In this document: positions 1-5,886 of the stretch, piece by piece
Position numbering within the stretch: position 1 is the stretch's first letter
How the letters are laid out: every line of letters starts with the position of its first letter
Assembly: GCA_900755865.1 (NCBI GenBank)
Contig: CAAEHZ010000120.1
Span: 1-5,981, forward strand
Length of the DNA stretch: 5,981 nt
Origin: Lachnospiraceae bacterium
Lineage (GTDB): Bacteria; Bacillota; Clostridia; Lachnospirales; Lachnospiraceae
Reading direction: 5' to 3'
The notes under the pieces: generated by a model
What the model was told of the DNA's origin: nothing
The model's database searches: none
What the model saw: only the letters and a program-made list of their open reading frames with translations
Translations under genes and position numbers: made by a program

Positions 1-706
1 ATGCCGCTATCGCCAACGCCTTTTTTCCTTTTGATAATTTCTTTTCCAGCAGTCCGAAAATCTTCTGGATAATAACAGTCAGTACCCAGTAGAGAATCGC
101 CATTGCCAGATAAACCTCCAGTGTATAAGAGCCCTGATATCTGCCGATAATCCGGTTTCCCTGTCCCACAATGTCTATCAGTCCGATGGTATAGGCAAGT
201 GCCCCCTCCTTCATCAGGTTTACCAGTGAGTTTGTAAAGTTTGGAAGCGCTACTACAATGCTCTGGGGAAGAAGGATTCTTCTGAATGCCTGCCATTCTG
301 TCATGCCGATACTGACTGCTGCCTCCCGCTGTCCCTTGTCGATGGACAGGTAGGCGGAGCGGAACACCTCTGAAATCGTTGCCGCATATAATATGGAAAA
401 AGTTACAATCACGAAGAAACCGTTGGAAAATCCATTAATGTTGATGCCAAAGGAAAGTAACAGTTCCGGCAGTCCGTAAAAAACCACAAACAGCATAACG
501 ATGGACGGCACACATCTTGTAACGTAGGTATAAATATTTGCCAGTGCCTTTGTAACAGGATTTCTTTTCACCTTTGCCACTGCCAGCAAAAATCCTAAAA
601 GTCCGCCGAAAAGAACGGTTCCTGCCATAATTCCCAATGTAACCGGAAGGTACCGGAGAAGCTCCGGCAGCACTTTCAGAATAAATAACGGATGAAACGG
701 TCTCAC
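1..706 (-). CDS. Amino-acid ABC transporter permease, HisM/GlnP type (3' end outside window)
   Basis: Inner-membrane permease subunit of a polar amino-acid importer; it forms the channel with the binding protein encoded just upstream. An open frame of 235 codons runs off the left edge with no stop. The EAA loop that docks the ATPase is clear: E128-A-A, G134 and L146-P147. About five hydrophobic segments are visible, near residues 22-45, 57-85, 96-115, 150-165 and 197-218. Family members are usually 215-240 residues, so the gene is probably almost complete. I chose the GTG at 706 because an AGGAGGG ribosome site lies 7 bases upstream; there is no ATG nearby in frame. The gene starts 15 bases after the binding-protein stop, so the two are cotranscribed. 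Homology alone would fit several amino acids. The cysteine-rich leader upstream makes cystine or cysteine (TcyB/TcyL-like) the best inference, not a demonstrated substrate. An ATPase gene is expected beyond the left edge. Confidence 0.93.
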   Translation of the reverse strand, partial: MRPFHPLFILKVLPELLRYLPVTLGIMAGTVLFGGLLGFLLAVAKVKRNPVTKALANIYTYVTRCVPSIVMLFVVFYGLPELLLSFGININGFSNGFFVIVTFSILYAATISEVFRSAYLSIDKGQREAAVSIGMTEWQAFRRILLPQSIVVALPNFTNSLVNLMKEGALAYTIGLIDIVGQGNRIIGRYQGSYTLEVYLAMAILYWVLTVIIQKIFGLLEKKLSKGKKALAIAA

Positions 707-713
707 GCTTTTT

Positions 714-720
714 CCCTCCT
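714..720 (-). promoter_or_regulatory. Ribosome binding site of the permease
   Basis: AGGAGGG lies 7 bases before the GTG at 706 and begins only two bases after the stop codon of the binding-protein gene. It decides the GTG start. Its position next to the upstream stop suggests translational coupling. Confidence 0.85.
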
Positions 721-721
721 G

Positions 722-1648
722 TTACAGTTCGTCACCCTTCTTGTAGCCTTCCGGAACATACTCAAAGAGGCTGTATCCGAAATACTTCTGTGCCAGTTCT
801 TCAAAGGTGCCTTCCTCGTAAACCTCTTCCCATGCCTTGTCAAATTCATCTGCCAGCTCCTGATTGTTCTTATTAAAGAATGCCCAGGTAGGAATTGCTT
901 CATAAGGAACGTAAGAGAGCTTGTCAGCATACTGATGATACTCTCCGTCCTCTGCCAGCACTCTGGTATCAAATATTCTGCGGATATCAATATAGCCGTC
1001 ATATCTACCCTCCAGTACCCACTGGTAAGCATCATTGGAACCGAAGTTATCCAGCTCTGTCAGCTTTACCTGTGCGTCCGGATGATTCTTGTTGTAGTTC
1101 TGTACAATGCTGTACTGAGCGTTCTGGGGAGAAATCGGTACCAGATTTCCGCTGTATGCCGCAAAGGATTCCATATCTGTAATCTTGTCTGCATCCTCGG
1201 AACGGATTACAATTCCAAGAATACTGGTTCCAATATAATGCTCCGGGAAAATATAGCTTTCATCTCTGGCTGCTGTCCACCATGCTCCCTTTGTTCCGAT
1301 GTCATATTTTCCGGATTCCAGACCCACCAGCAAATCCTCATCAGAGGTAGGTACATATTCCAGCTTGTACTGGGGCAGCTTGTCGAAAATAGCATTTACT
1401 GCCGCAAATTCGTATCCATCCGGGTTGCCGCTTTCATCAATATAGGAATTGGCACCTGTAGTGGTAAAAGCGTAATAAATTGTCTTTACATCCTCTGTCT
1501 GGGAGTCCTGTGCCTCTGTGCTCTGAGAAGCTGTACTGCTGCCTGCGCTCTGGGAAGCATTTGTGCCTGTGGAACCGCATGCGGTAAGTCCCAGGGTAAA
1601 GATAGTTGTCAGTGCCAGTACTGTTGTTTTTAATGTTCTGTTTTTCAT
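722..1648 (-). CDS. Amino-acid ABC transporter substrate-binding lipoprotein (SBP_bac_3 family)
   Basis: Extracytoplasmic receptor of a polar amino-acid importer, anchored to the outer face of the membrane by lipid. The 308-residue product has a lipoprotein signal: basic start, hydrophobic stretch to about residue 20, lipobox LTAC with Cys24. A Ser/Thr/Gln-rich linker follows to about residue 53, then a periplasmic-binding-protein type 2 fold to about residue 290. Residues 118-139 (GTKGAWWTAARDES onward) match the family segment whose Arg, here R128, normally holds the ligand's alpha-carboxylate. The frame stays open upstream to an ATG at 1756, but that start has no ribosome site and would bury the signal peptide. 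The ATG at 1648 has AAGGAG 6 bases upstream. First gene after the cysteine-rich leader and attenuator and upstream of the permease, so cystine, cysteine or a relative is the inferred ligand. Glutamine- or histidine-type substrates cannot be excluded from sequence alone. Confidence 0.93.
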   Translation of the reverse strand: MKNRTLKTTVLALTTIFTLGLTACGSTGTNASQSAGSSTASQSTEAQDSQTEDVKTIYYAFTTTGANSYIDESGNPDGYEFAAVNAIFDKLPQYKLEYVPTSDEDLLVGLESGKYDIGTKGAWWTAARDESYIFPEHYIGTSILGIVIRSEDADKITDMESFAAYSGNLVPISPQNAQYSIVQNYNKNHPDAQVKLTELDNFGSNDAYQWVLEGRYDGYIDIRRIFDTRVLAEDGEYHQYADKLSYVPYEAIPTWAFFNKNNQELADEFDKAWEEVYEEGTFEELAQKYFGYSLFEYVPEGYKKGDEL

Positions 1649-1654
1649 AATATT

Positions 1655-1660
1655 CTCCTT
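1655..1660 (-). promoter_or_regulatory. Ribosome binding site of the binding protein
   Basis: AAGGAG lies 6 bases before the ATG at 1648. It settles this start over the upstream in-frame ATG at 1756. I found no obvious leader segment complementary to it, so control by hiding this site is not supported by eye. Confidence 0.85.
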
Positions 1661-1694
1661 TTTAATGAAATGATATGAGAGGCAAAAGCCCTCA

Positions 1695-1782
1695 ACTTTG
1701 ATGTCTGCGGATTGTTCCGTGCTGCGCACTCCCACAATCCTGTCCGATATTCGCATATCGTGGTGGGAACCCTGGCATCAGT
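1695..1782 (-). other. Structured 5' UTR segment resembling a three-way junction
   Basis: On the minus strand three helices can form together. P1 is TGATG (1780-1776) with CATCA (1703-1699), extendable by two pairs past a two-base bulge. P2 is CGATAT/ATATCG closed by a GCGA tetraloop (1760-1745). P3 is GGATTGT (1740-1734) with ACAATCC (1715-1709), with an inner GTGC/GCAC stem. A competing helix is possible between CCCAC, just 5' of P2, and GTGGG at the base of P3. It lies after the leader terminator and before the binding-protein ribosome site. I do not recognise it as an S-box, T-box or other known riboswitch. It could be an unknown regulatory RNA, an mRNA-stabilising structure or chance folding. 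Confidence 0.4.
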
Positions 1783-1794
1783 AAATTTAGGTAC

Positions 1795-1820
1795 AAAAAA
1801 AACGGGGGTCAGCCCGCCCG
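1795..1820 (-). terminator. Intrinsic terminator in the transporter leader
   Basis: On the minus strand CGGG, a bulged C and GG (1820-1814) pair with CCCCCG (1808-1803) around a 5-base loop, followed directly by eight T residues (1802-1795). It sits 47 bases after the leader-peptide stop and about 146 bases before the binding-protein start, so it would end transcription before the transporter genes. That position is diagnostic of an attenuator rather than an end-of-operon terminator. Its loop and flank, CTGAC at 1812-1808, can instead pair with GTCAG at 1854-1850. Confidence 0.8.
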
Positions 1821-1850
1821 CAGATTTTTCTTTCTTTTCTCCGCTTCTTC

Positions 1851-1932
1851 TGACGATGGCTTGCTTTCTATTTTTCAGGTGCGCAGCAGCAACACATGTA
1901 ACAGCACATGCCCTTACAACAACCCATCGTCA
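1851..1932 (-). promoter_or_regulatory. Anti-antiterminator stem bracketing the Cys codons
   Basis: TGACGATGG at 1932-1924, within leader codons 10-13, is a perfect reverse complement of CCATCGTCA at 1859-1851, just after the leader stop; two more T-A pairs follow one mismatch. The 9-bp stem encloses all eight Cys codons and the stop codon. The downstream arm shares GTCAG with a possible pairing to the terminator loop. Inference: in unstarved or untranslated RNA this arm is unavailable and the terminator forms. A ribosome stalled at the first Cys codons would cover the upstream arm and free the downstream arm to disrupt the terminator. The visible alternative pairing is only 5 bp, the weakest link in the model. 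Confidence 0.65.
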
Positions 1933-1960
1933 TTTTGTTTGTTCTGTTCTGCTTTTCCAT
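1868..1960 (-). CDS. Cysteine-rich leader peptide (predicted Cys-sensing attenuator peptide)
   Basis: A 30-residue open frame with eight cysteines: pairs at 14-15 and 19-20 and four in a row at 23-26, preceded by a polar Lys/Thr/Asn start. The central part reads GCCKGMCCYMCCCC, and the peptide ends APEK and TAG. AAGGAG lies 9 bases before the ATG, and a good promoter lies about 65 bases upstream. It sits at the head of the amino-acid importer transcript, followed by an intrinsic terminator and flanked by competing helices. By analogy with trp, his and other leader peptides, slow translation of the Cys codons when Cys-tRNA is scarce should let transcription read into the transporter. There is no hydrophobic or signal segment. 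The main alternative is a small metal-binding or secreted cysteine-rich peptide. The surrounding RNA architecture favours the leader role. Confidence 0.8.
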   Translation of the reverse strand: MEKQNRTNKMTMGCCKGMCCYMCCCCAPEK

Positions 1961-1969
1961 AACTTTAAT

Positions 1970-1975
1970 CTCCTT
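1970..1975 (-). promoter_or_regulatory. Ribosome binding site of the leader peptide
   Basis: AAGGAG lies 9 bases upstream of the leader-peptide ATG at 1960, in a purine-rich unpaired-looking stretch just after the 9-bp inverted repeat. It is as strong as those of the structural genes, which supports real translation of this short frame. Confidence 0.8.
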
Positions 1976-1983
1976 TTCTCCGT

Positions 1984-2013
1984 TTCATACAATTCCTATG
2001 TGTTTTGTATGAA
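1984..2013 (-). repeat. Inverted repeat at the 5' end of the leader transcript
   Basis: TTCATACAA at one end and TTGTATGAA at the other are perfect 9-base complements separated by 12 bases. It lies about 14 bases downstream of the predicted -10 box, so it falls at the start of the transcript and just before the leader ribosome site. It could be a protective 5' mRNA hairpin or an operator for a dimeric repressor, for example of sulfur metabolism. Sequence alone does not separate these. Confidence 0.6.
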
Positions 2014-2026
2014 TTATGTTGAGATT

Positions 2027-2055
2027 AAGATACACCATGAAAAAGGCTTTGTCAA
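2027..2055 (-). promoter_or_regulatory. Sigma-A-type promoter of the leader and transporter operon
   Basis: A perfect -35 box TTGACA (2055-2050) is followed after exactly 17 bases by TATCTT (2032-2027), a 4-of-6 match to the -10 consensus. The predicted start is near 2020, giving a leader of about 370 bases before the binding protein. The -35 box begins 10 bases after the last stop of the degraded oxidoreductase, so the promoter occupies the space left at its 3' end. Confidence 0.75.
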
Positions 2056-2064
2056 TAACTTTTT

Positions 2065-2340
2065 TCAAAAAACTGGAATTTCCTGAAAACAGTGCTCCTC
2101 ATCTGCCCGGAAAAGAGCCTGTAAAATCTGTACGGAAATGAGCCCATCCTCTACTGTGACGGGCATTTTGCGACCTTCCAAGATACATCCGCAGAACTGT
2201 TCATGTGCATCTGTTAATTCCAGCCTGCTCTGCACATGAGAAGAATCAAAGCCTTTTCAGGAGTTCTGTTGCAGATGCCTTTTTCTGGTGATATCTCCTG
2301 CCCCGATAATAGCTGTCCTTACCTTCCTGCCCGTTTTCAT
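2065..2340 (-). pseudogene. Internally deleted Gfo/Idh/MocA-family oxidoreductase remnant
   Basis: From the ATG at 2340 the frame encodes a Rossmann start, VRTAIIGAGDITRKRHL, with the GxGxx(I) dinucleotide-binding turn. A TGA at 2259-2257 (codon 28) then stops it. In the same frame, reading resumes with ELTDAHEQFCGCILEGRKMP followed by VTVEDGLISVQILQALFRA, the typical C-terminal tail of this family, which usually reads near PVTGEDG and a final helix. It ends with TGA at 2067-2065. Intact members have about 330-390 residues (NAD(P)-dependent sugar or inositol dehydrogenases); only 91 codons remain, so roughly 250 central residues have been lost, including the catalytic region. GGAGAG lies 9 bases upstream of the ATG. 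It follows the exporter stop by 54 bases and may once have shared its transcript. Family assignment rests on both end motifs. The original substrate cannot be told. Confidence 0.75.
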
Positions 2341-2394
2341 GCCACACTACTCTCCATTTCTGCGCATTTCTTTTATATCTTTTCATTTCTTCCT

Positions 2395-4038
2395 TTATTC
2401 GCCAATATGAATCAGCCTGCCCTGCTGCAGCTTCTCATGAATCCTGTGGGAAATGGAAATCACCGTCCGCCCGTCAGAAGCCCTGCGCAGTACATCCAGA
2501 ACCCTTTTTTCCGTCACACTGTCCAGATTCGCCGTAATCTCATCCAGCAGCATAATCTGTGGCTTTGCCACAACAGCCCTTGCAATGGATAAAAGCTGCA
2601 ATTCTCCCTGGGAAAAATCTGCCCTCTCCATCAGAGTATCATACCCCTTCGGAAGAAGCTGGACCTTTTCCTGTAAGCCTACCAGCTTTATCACATCCTC
2701 CACCTCTGCCCGGGAAATGGTTTCATCAAACAGTGTAATCTGCTCTGCAACCGTTCCCATCACAGGTCGAAACTGCTGTTCCACATAGCCGATAAAGCTG
2801 CGGCGCAGCTTCCCCGGAATCCGGTCTGCCTCTACTCCTCCGATTGTTACCTTCCCCTGATTCGGCTCATACAGACCAAGGAGCAGCCGGAATATCGTAC
2901 TTTTTCCTGCTCCGGTACGCCCTGCCAGAGTAATGTTTTCTCCCTCCTGTACGGTAAAGCTTAAATTTTTCAGCACCGGATGCTCCTCATCATAGGAAAA
3001 GCTGACGTTCTCAAATTTTACTTCAATGCCTTCCGGATAAGCCTCCTCCGGGAAGGAAGCCTCCTTTTCCTCCAGAAATTCATCAATTCTCCGGATACCC
3101 GCAATGGCAGTCTGGACATTCTGAATTTCCATACCAATACTCTCTATGGGTCCGAATACCTTGCTCACATAGGCAATAATCGCCACGGCGCTTCCTACGG
3201 TGATTCCGAAAAACTGCTGCATGGCGGTTCCTGTGGAAGAACATACCATCATCACCGCGATTACACAGGAGCTTAAGTACACCACAATCGGAGAATAAAT
3301 TGCATTATAGAAATTGGTCTTCTCCAGTGCCCGATAGCTTTCTTCTATATAAGTATCATACTTTTCTTCCATATATTTCTGAATCGTAAGGGAACGGATA
3401 CTGCGCATGTTCCGAATGGTTTCCGGCACATGATTATTCACCTTTCCAATCGCCGCCCGGTTCGCCATCTGCGCCTTCAGCATCCGCTTCTGGATATATC
3501 TTGTCATCCCAAATAAAAAGGGAACAATACATAAAATCAGGATTCCCAGTCCCACGCTCTTATAAAAAATCACAAACAGAATACCGATGACCTTGCAGGC
3601 ATTTGCAAACATCCCCACAATACCATTGGAGAAAAGGGAATCCACCGCATCCACATCATTGACAAACCGGGATACAATCTTTCCGGATTCACCCCTTGTA
3701 AAATCCCCCGCCTGTAAACGGGAAAGCTTCCTGCACATCTCACTGCGGACGCTGTGGGTCAGCTTCTGTCCCATAATCGTCAGCATTACATTCTGTAAGG
3801 ATTCCAGAATACCTGACACCGCCAGCATCCCCAGATACCCGAAGGTAACTGCCGCTGCCACATCCTGTCCATCCGTCAGCCGGTTGACAATCTGCTCCAG
3901 CACAAGGGGCGGGAACAGCGTCATCACAACCGATGCCACAATCACCAACAGGGTCAGGAAAATCACTCTGCGGGAATTTTTAAAAAGCTTTATGATTACT
4001 TTCATCAGACTGTCTTCTGATTTTTTTGCCTTTTCCAT
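2395..4038 (-). CDS. ABC exporter half-transporter, subunit 2 (membrane domain plus ATPase)
   Basis: A 547-residue type IV (ABCB-like) exporter half with a six-helix membrane domain (about 20-310) and an ATPase domain (about 335-540). Visible motifs are A-loop Y349, Walker A GRTGAGKST (373-381), Q-loop Q421/Q422, Walker B IMLLDE with catalytic E500, D-loop LD at 505-506, and switch His H531. The signature is FSQGE (475-479) instead of LSGGQ, so this subunit contributes a degenerate signature. The protein stops about 16 residues after the His-loop, without the usual tail ending in GTHEEL, which makes it slightly short for the family. Start at 4038: purine-rich GGAGGAGAGG lies upstream, and the gap to the preceding exporter gene is 24 bases. 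It probably forms a heterodimer with that partner. The exported substrate (drug, peptide or lipid) cannot be inferred. I see no terminator after its stop. Confidence 0.93.
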   Translation of the reverse strand: MEKAKKSEDSLMKVIIKLFKNSRRVIFLTLLVIVASVVMTLFPPLVLEQIVNRLTDGQDVAAAVTFGYLGMLAVSGILESLQNVMLTIMGQKLTHSVRSEMCRKLSRLQAGDFTRGESGKIVSRFVNDVDAVDSLFSNGIVGMFANACKVIGILFVIFYKSVGLGILILCIVPFLFGMTRYIQKRMLKAQMANRAAIGKVNNHVPETIRNMRSIRSLTIQKYMEEKYDTYIEESYRALEKTNFYNAIYSPIVVYLSSCVIAVMMVCSSTGTAMQQFFGITVGSAVAIIAYVSKVFGPIESIGMEIQNVQTAIAGIRRIDEFLEEKEASFPEEAYPEGIEVKFENVSFSYDEEHPVLKNLSFTVQEGENITLAGRTGAGKSTIFRLLLGLYEPNQGKVTIGGVEADRIPGKLRRSFIGYVEQQFRPVMGTVAEQITLFDETISRAEVEDVIKLVGLQEKVQLLPKGYDTLMERADFSQGELQLLSIARAVVAKPQIMLLDEITANLDSVTEKRVLDVLRRASDGRTVISISHRIHEKLQQGRLIHIGE

Positions 4039-4062
4039 ATTCTTTTTCCTCTCCTCCGACGA

Positions 4063-5886
4063 TTATGCCTTCTTTTCCGACTGCTGGGTTTCATACAGCT
4101 TCCGATACCCCGGATTGCTTTCCAGCAACTCCTCATGGGTACCAAATACTCCTCCGCCGTCCTTCAAAAACAATACACCGTCCGTTTCCGGAAAAAGAGC
4201 CAGTCTGTGGGACAAGAGCAATATCATGCCATCCTCTGCCAGAACTCTCAGCCTTGCGAAAATTTCCCGCTCCGTATTTTTATCCACCGCTGAAAAAGGG
4301 TCATCCAGTACAAGAATCCCCTTTCTGTGACACAACGTCCTCGCCAGGGAAATCCGCGCCTGCTGTCCGCCGGAAAGCTGCTGCCCGCCATTTCCCACAT
4401 AGGTCTGCCTTTTACCGGCCATCTTTTCTATTTCTTCATCCATGCGCACCAGCTTTAAATACTCCTCCGGGTCCGTATCCTTCCCAAGCAGGATATTTTC
4501 CCAGACCGTATCGCTCATCAGCTCCGGTTCATGCCCCATATAAGCAATCCGTCCGCTCTTTTCCACATCATCCAAATCCTTTAATTCCGTTCCGTCCAGC
4601 CGGATGCTTCCCTCATAAAGGGCATTGCCGATAAATACCTTTCCAAGCGCAGATTTGCCGCAGGCAACCGCTCCCGTCACGCCGATAATCTGTCCCTTTT
4701 TCACTGTGAAGTTCAGATGCTCCAGAACCGGCTCGTATCCGGGGTAGGAAATCTCTGCGTCCCGTACCTCAAGACATTCCACAGGTACCTCCTCCGGTCT
4801 GGGCAGCTCCACATATTCCTTAAACAGAGGCTTAATCCGCTGCCAGGATACCTGTGCCCTCTGGATGGAATTGAAAAATCTTGCCGAGCTGGAGGCCTTC
4901 TGCGCCAGCTTTGTAAAACAGGAAACATAGGTGGTAAACACACCGATATCCCAGACATTCCAGCCTCTTCCCAGCACATTTCTTCCGCCAAGCCAGATAA
5001 TAAACAGCACACCGGACATGCAGACAATGTTATAGATGGGCGTTGTTGCATTTCCCCAGAGGTTTGCCTTTACCGCATTTTTTTCGTATTCCGTCAATAT
5101 CTTTTCATAGGAGGCATCTCTGTTTTCCTCCCTGCCGTACACCCGGTAGGTCACTGCATTATTCACTCTGTCCAGGGTTTCCTGATTCAGTCTGCCGGCA
5201 GTCATTTTATATCTTTCATTTACCCTTGTTACCGGCTTCTTTAAGCTTGCCGCCAGAAAATAGGAAATGGGCATAAAAATACAGGCGAGTAATGTCAGCC
5301 GCCAGTCATAAACCAAAAGCATCACAAAATAGGAGGCAAGCAACACCCCCGTATCAAAAATTTCCGTAGAAACCTGCTGCATTCCCATGGCACAGGCATC
5401 CACATCCGCGACTGCTTTTGTCATGATGGCACCGGTACTCTCCCGTTCCACCTCTTCCCGCGTCATATGCACAATACCGTTGTAAAGCATATGCCGCATA
5501 TTCCGGCTGAAATCGTTTCTCAGTCTTGCCCCGGAGAAACGCTTCAATGCCCGCATCAACTGTACAAATAAAATCACGCCAAGATAAATTCCCGCCAGGG
5601 AAAGCATATCCTTCCCTGTGGCAGTTCCCTGTATGCAATCATAAAGGCACTGCGCCAGACGTCCCTCAAAATAGGGTCCTGCCGTCATACCTACATTAAA
5701 GCAGGTACCGCCGATTGCAATTAACAGCAGTACCTTCTTTTCCGGCTTAAAGTAAGATAATACTTTATCCGGGTGTGTAATTTTTTTAATTCCAGATTTT
5801 CCGGCAGCTTTTTTCTTTTCTGTTTTTTTCTCTTCCGTTTTGTTCCCTGCTGCCATTTTCTTCTCTGTTTCCGCTTGACTGCTCAT
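4063..5886 (-). CDS. ABC exporter half-transporter, subunit 1 (membrane domain plus ATPase)
   Basis: A 607-residue exporter half. Residues 1-38 form an unusual Lys/Glu/Ala-rich, highly charged cytoplasmic tail. The membrane domain follows (about 50-345) and then the ATPase domain (about 370-600). Motifs: A-loop Y381; Walker A G405-x4-G410-K411-S412 with Ala at the usual Thr position; His452 where the Q-loop Gln is expected; canonical LSGGQ (504-508); Walker B D528 followed by D529 instead of the catalytic Glu; switch His H560; and the usual GTHEELL tail. The Asp529 and His452 changes mark its own ATP site as catalytically weak, while its LSGGQ completes the partner's site. This is the pattern of BmrCD/TmrAB/TM287-288-type heterodimers. 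The ATG at 5886 has only a weak GGAAAG-like site upstream; Met11 is an alternative start. The first visible gene of a two-gene operon. I could not define a convincing promoter in the 95 bases to the right edge. Confidence 0.93.
   Translation of the reverse strand: MSSQAETEKKMAAGNKTEEKKTEKKKAAGKSGIKKITHPDKVLSYFKPEKKVLLLIAIGGTCFNVGMTAGPYFEGRLAQCLYDCIQGTATGKDMLSLAGIYLGVILFVQLMRALKRFSGARLRNDFSRNMRHMLYNGIVHMTREEVERESTGAIMTKAVADVDACAMGMQQVSTEIFDTGVLLASYFVMLLVYDWRLTLLACIFMPISYFLAASLKKPVTRVNERYKMTAGRLNQETLDRVNNAVTYRVYGREENRDASYEKILTEYEKNAVKANLWGNATTPIYNIVCMSGVLFIIWLGGRNVLGRGWNVWDIGVFTTYVSCFTKLAQKASSSARFFNSIQRAQVSWQRIKPLFKEYVELPRPEEVPVECLEVRDAEISYPGYEPVLEHLNFTVKKGQIIGVTGAVACGKSALGKVFIGNALYEGSIRLDGTELKDLDDVEKSGRIAYMGHEPELMSDTVWENILLGKDTDPEEYLKLVRMDEEIEKMAGKRQTYVGNGGQQLSGGQQARISLARTLCHRKGILVLDDPFSAVDKNTEREIFARLRVLAEDGMILLLSHRLALFPETDGVLFLKDGGGVFGTHEELLESNPGYRKLYETQQSEKKA

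Noticed and set aside
692..1633. Long plus-strand open frame opposite the binding-protein gene (also 1712-2086, 2236-2592, 3587-4330, 4026-4634 and 4717-5244)
   Set aside because: These lie antisense to well-supported genes, the leader or the remnant, show no family motifs and have odd compositions (Cys/Ile or Ser/Pro runs) typical of antisense reading.
1649..1756. In-frame N-terminal extension of the binding protein starting at the ATG at 1756
   Set aside because: No ribosome site precedes it; the ATG lies inside a stable GCGA-loop hairpin; and the extension would bury a normal lipoprotein signal that has its own strong ribosome site.
1695..1860. A T-box or S-box (SAM) riboswitch in the transporter leader
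   Set aside because: On the minus strand I find neither the T-box AGGGTGG-ACCGCG core nor the S-box conserved core. A GGTGGGAACC match lies on the plus strand, where no gene follows.
2041..2090. Terminator at the end of the oxidoreductase remnant, from the T6/A6 stretch and GGAAATTCC
   Set aside because: The possible stems are A/T-only or have loops too small to form, so no intrinsic terminator is supported there.
2246..2386. A 46-codon minus-strand frame starting at the ATG at 2386, with AAAGGAAG a few bases upstream
   Set aside because: It is out of frame with the clear Gfo/Idh/MocA motifs on the same strand. Its product is a low-information basic peptide, so it is most likely a shadow of the degraded gene.
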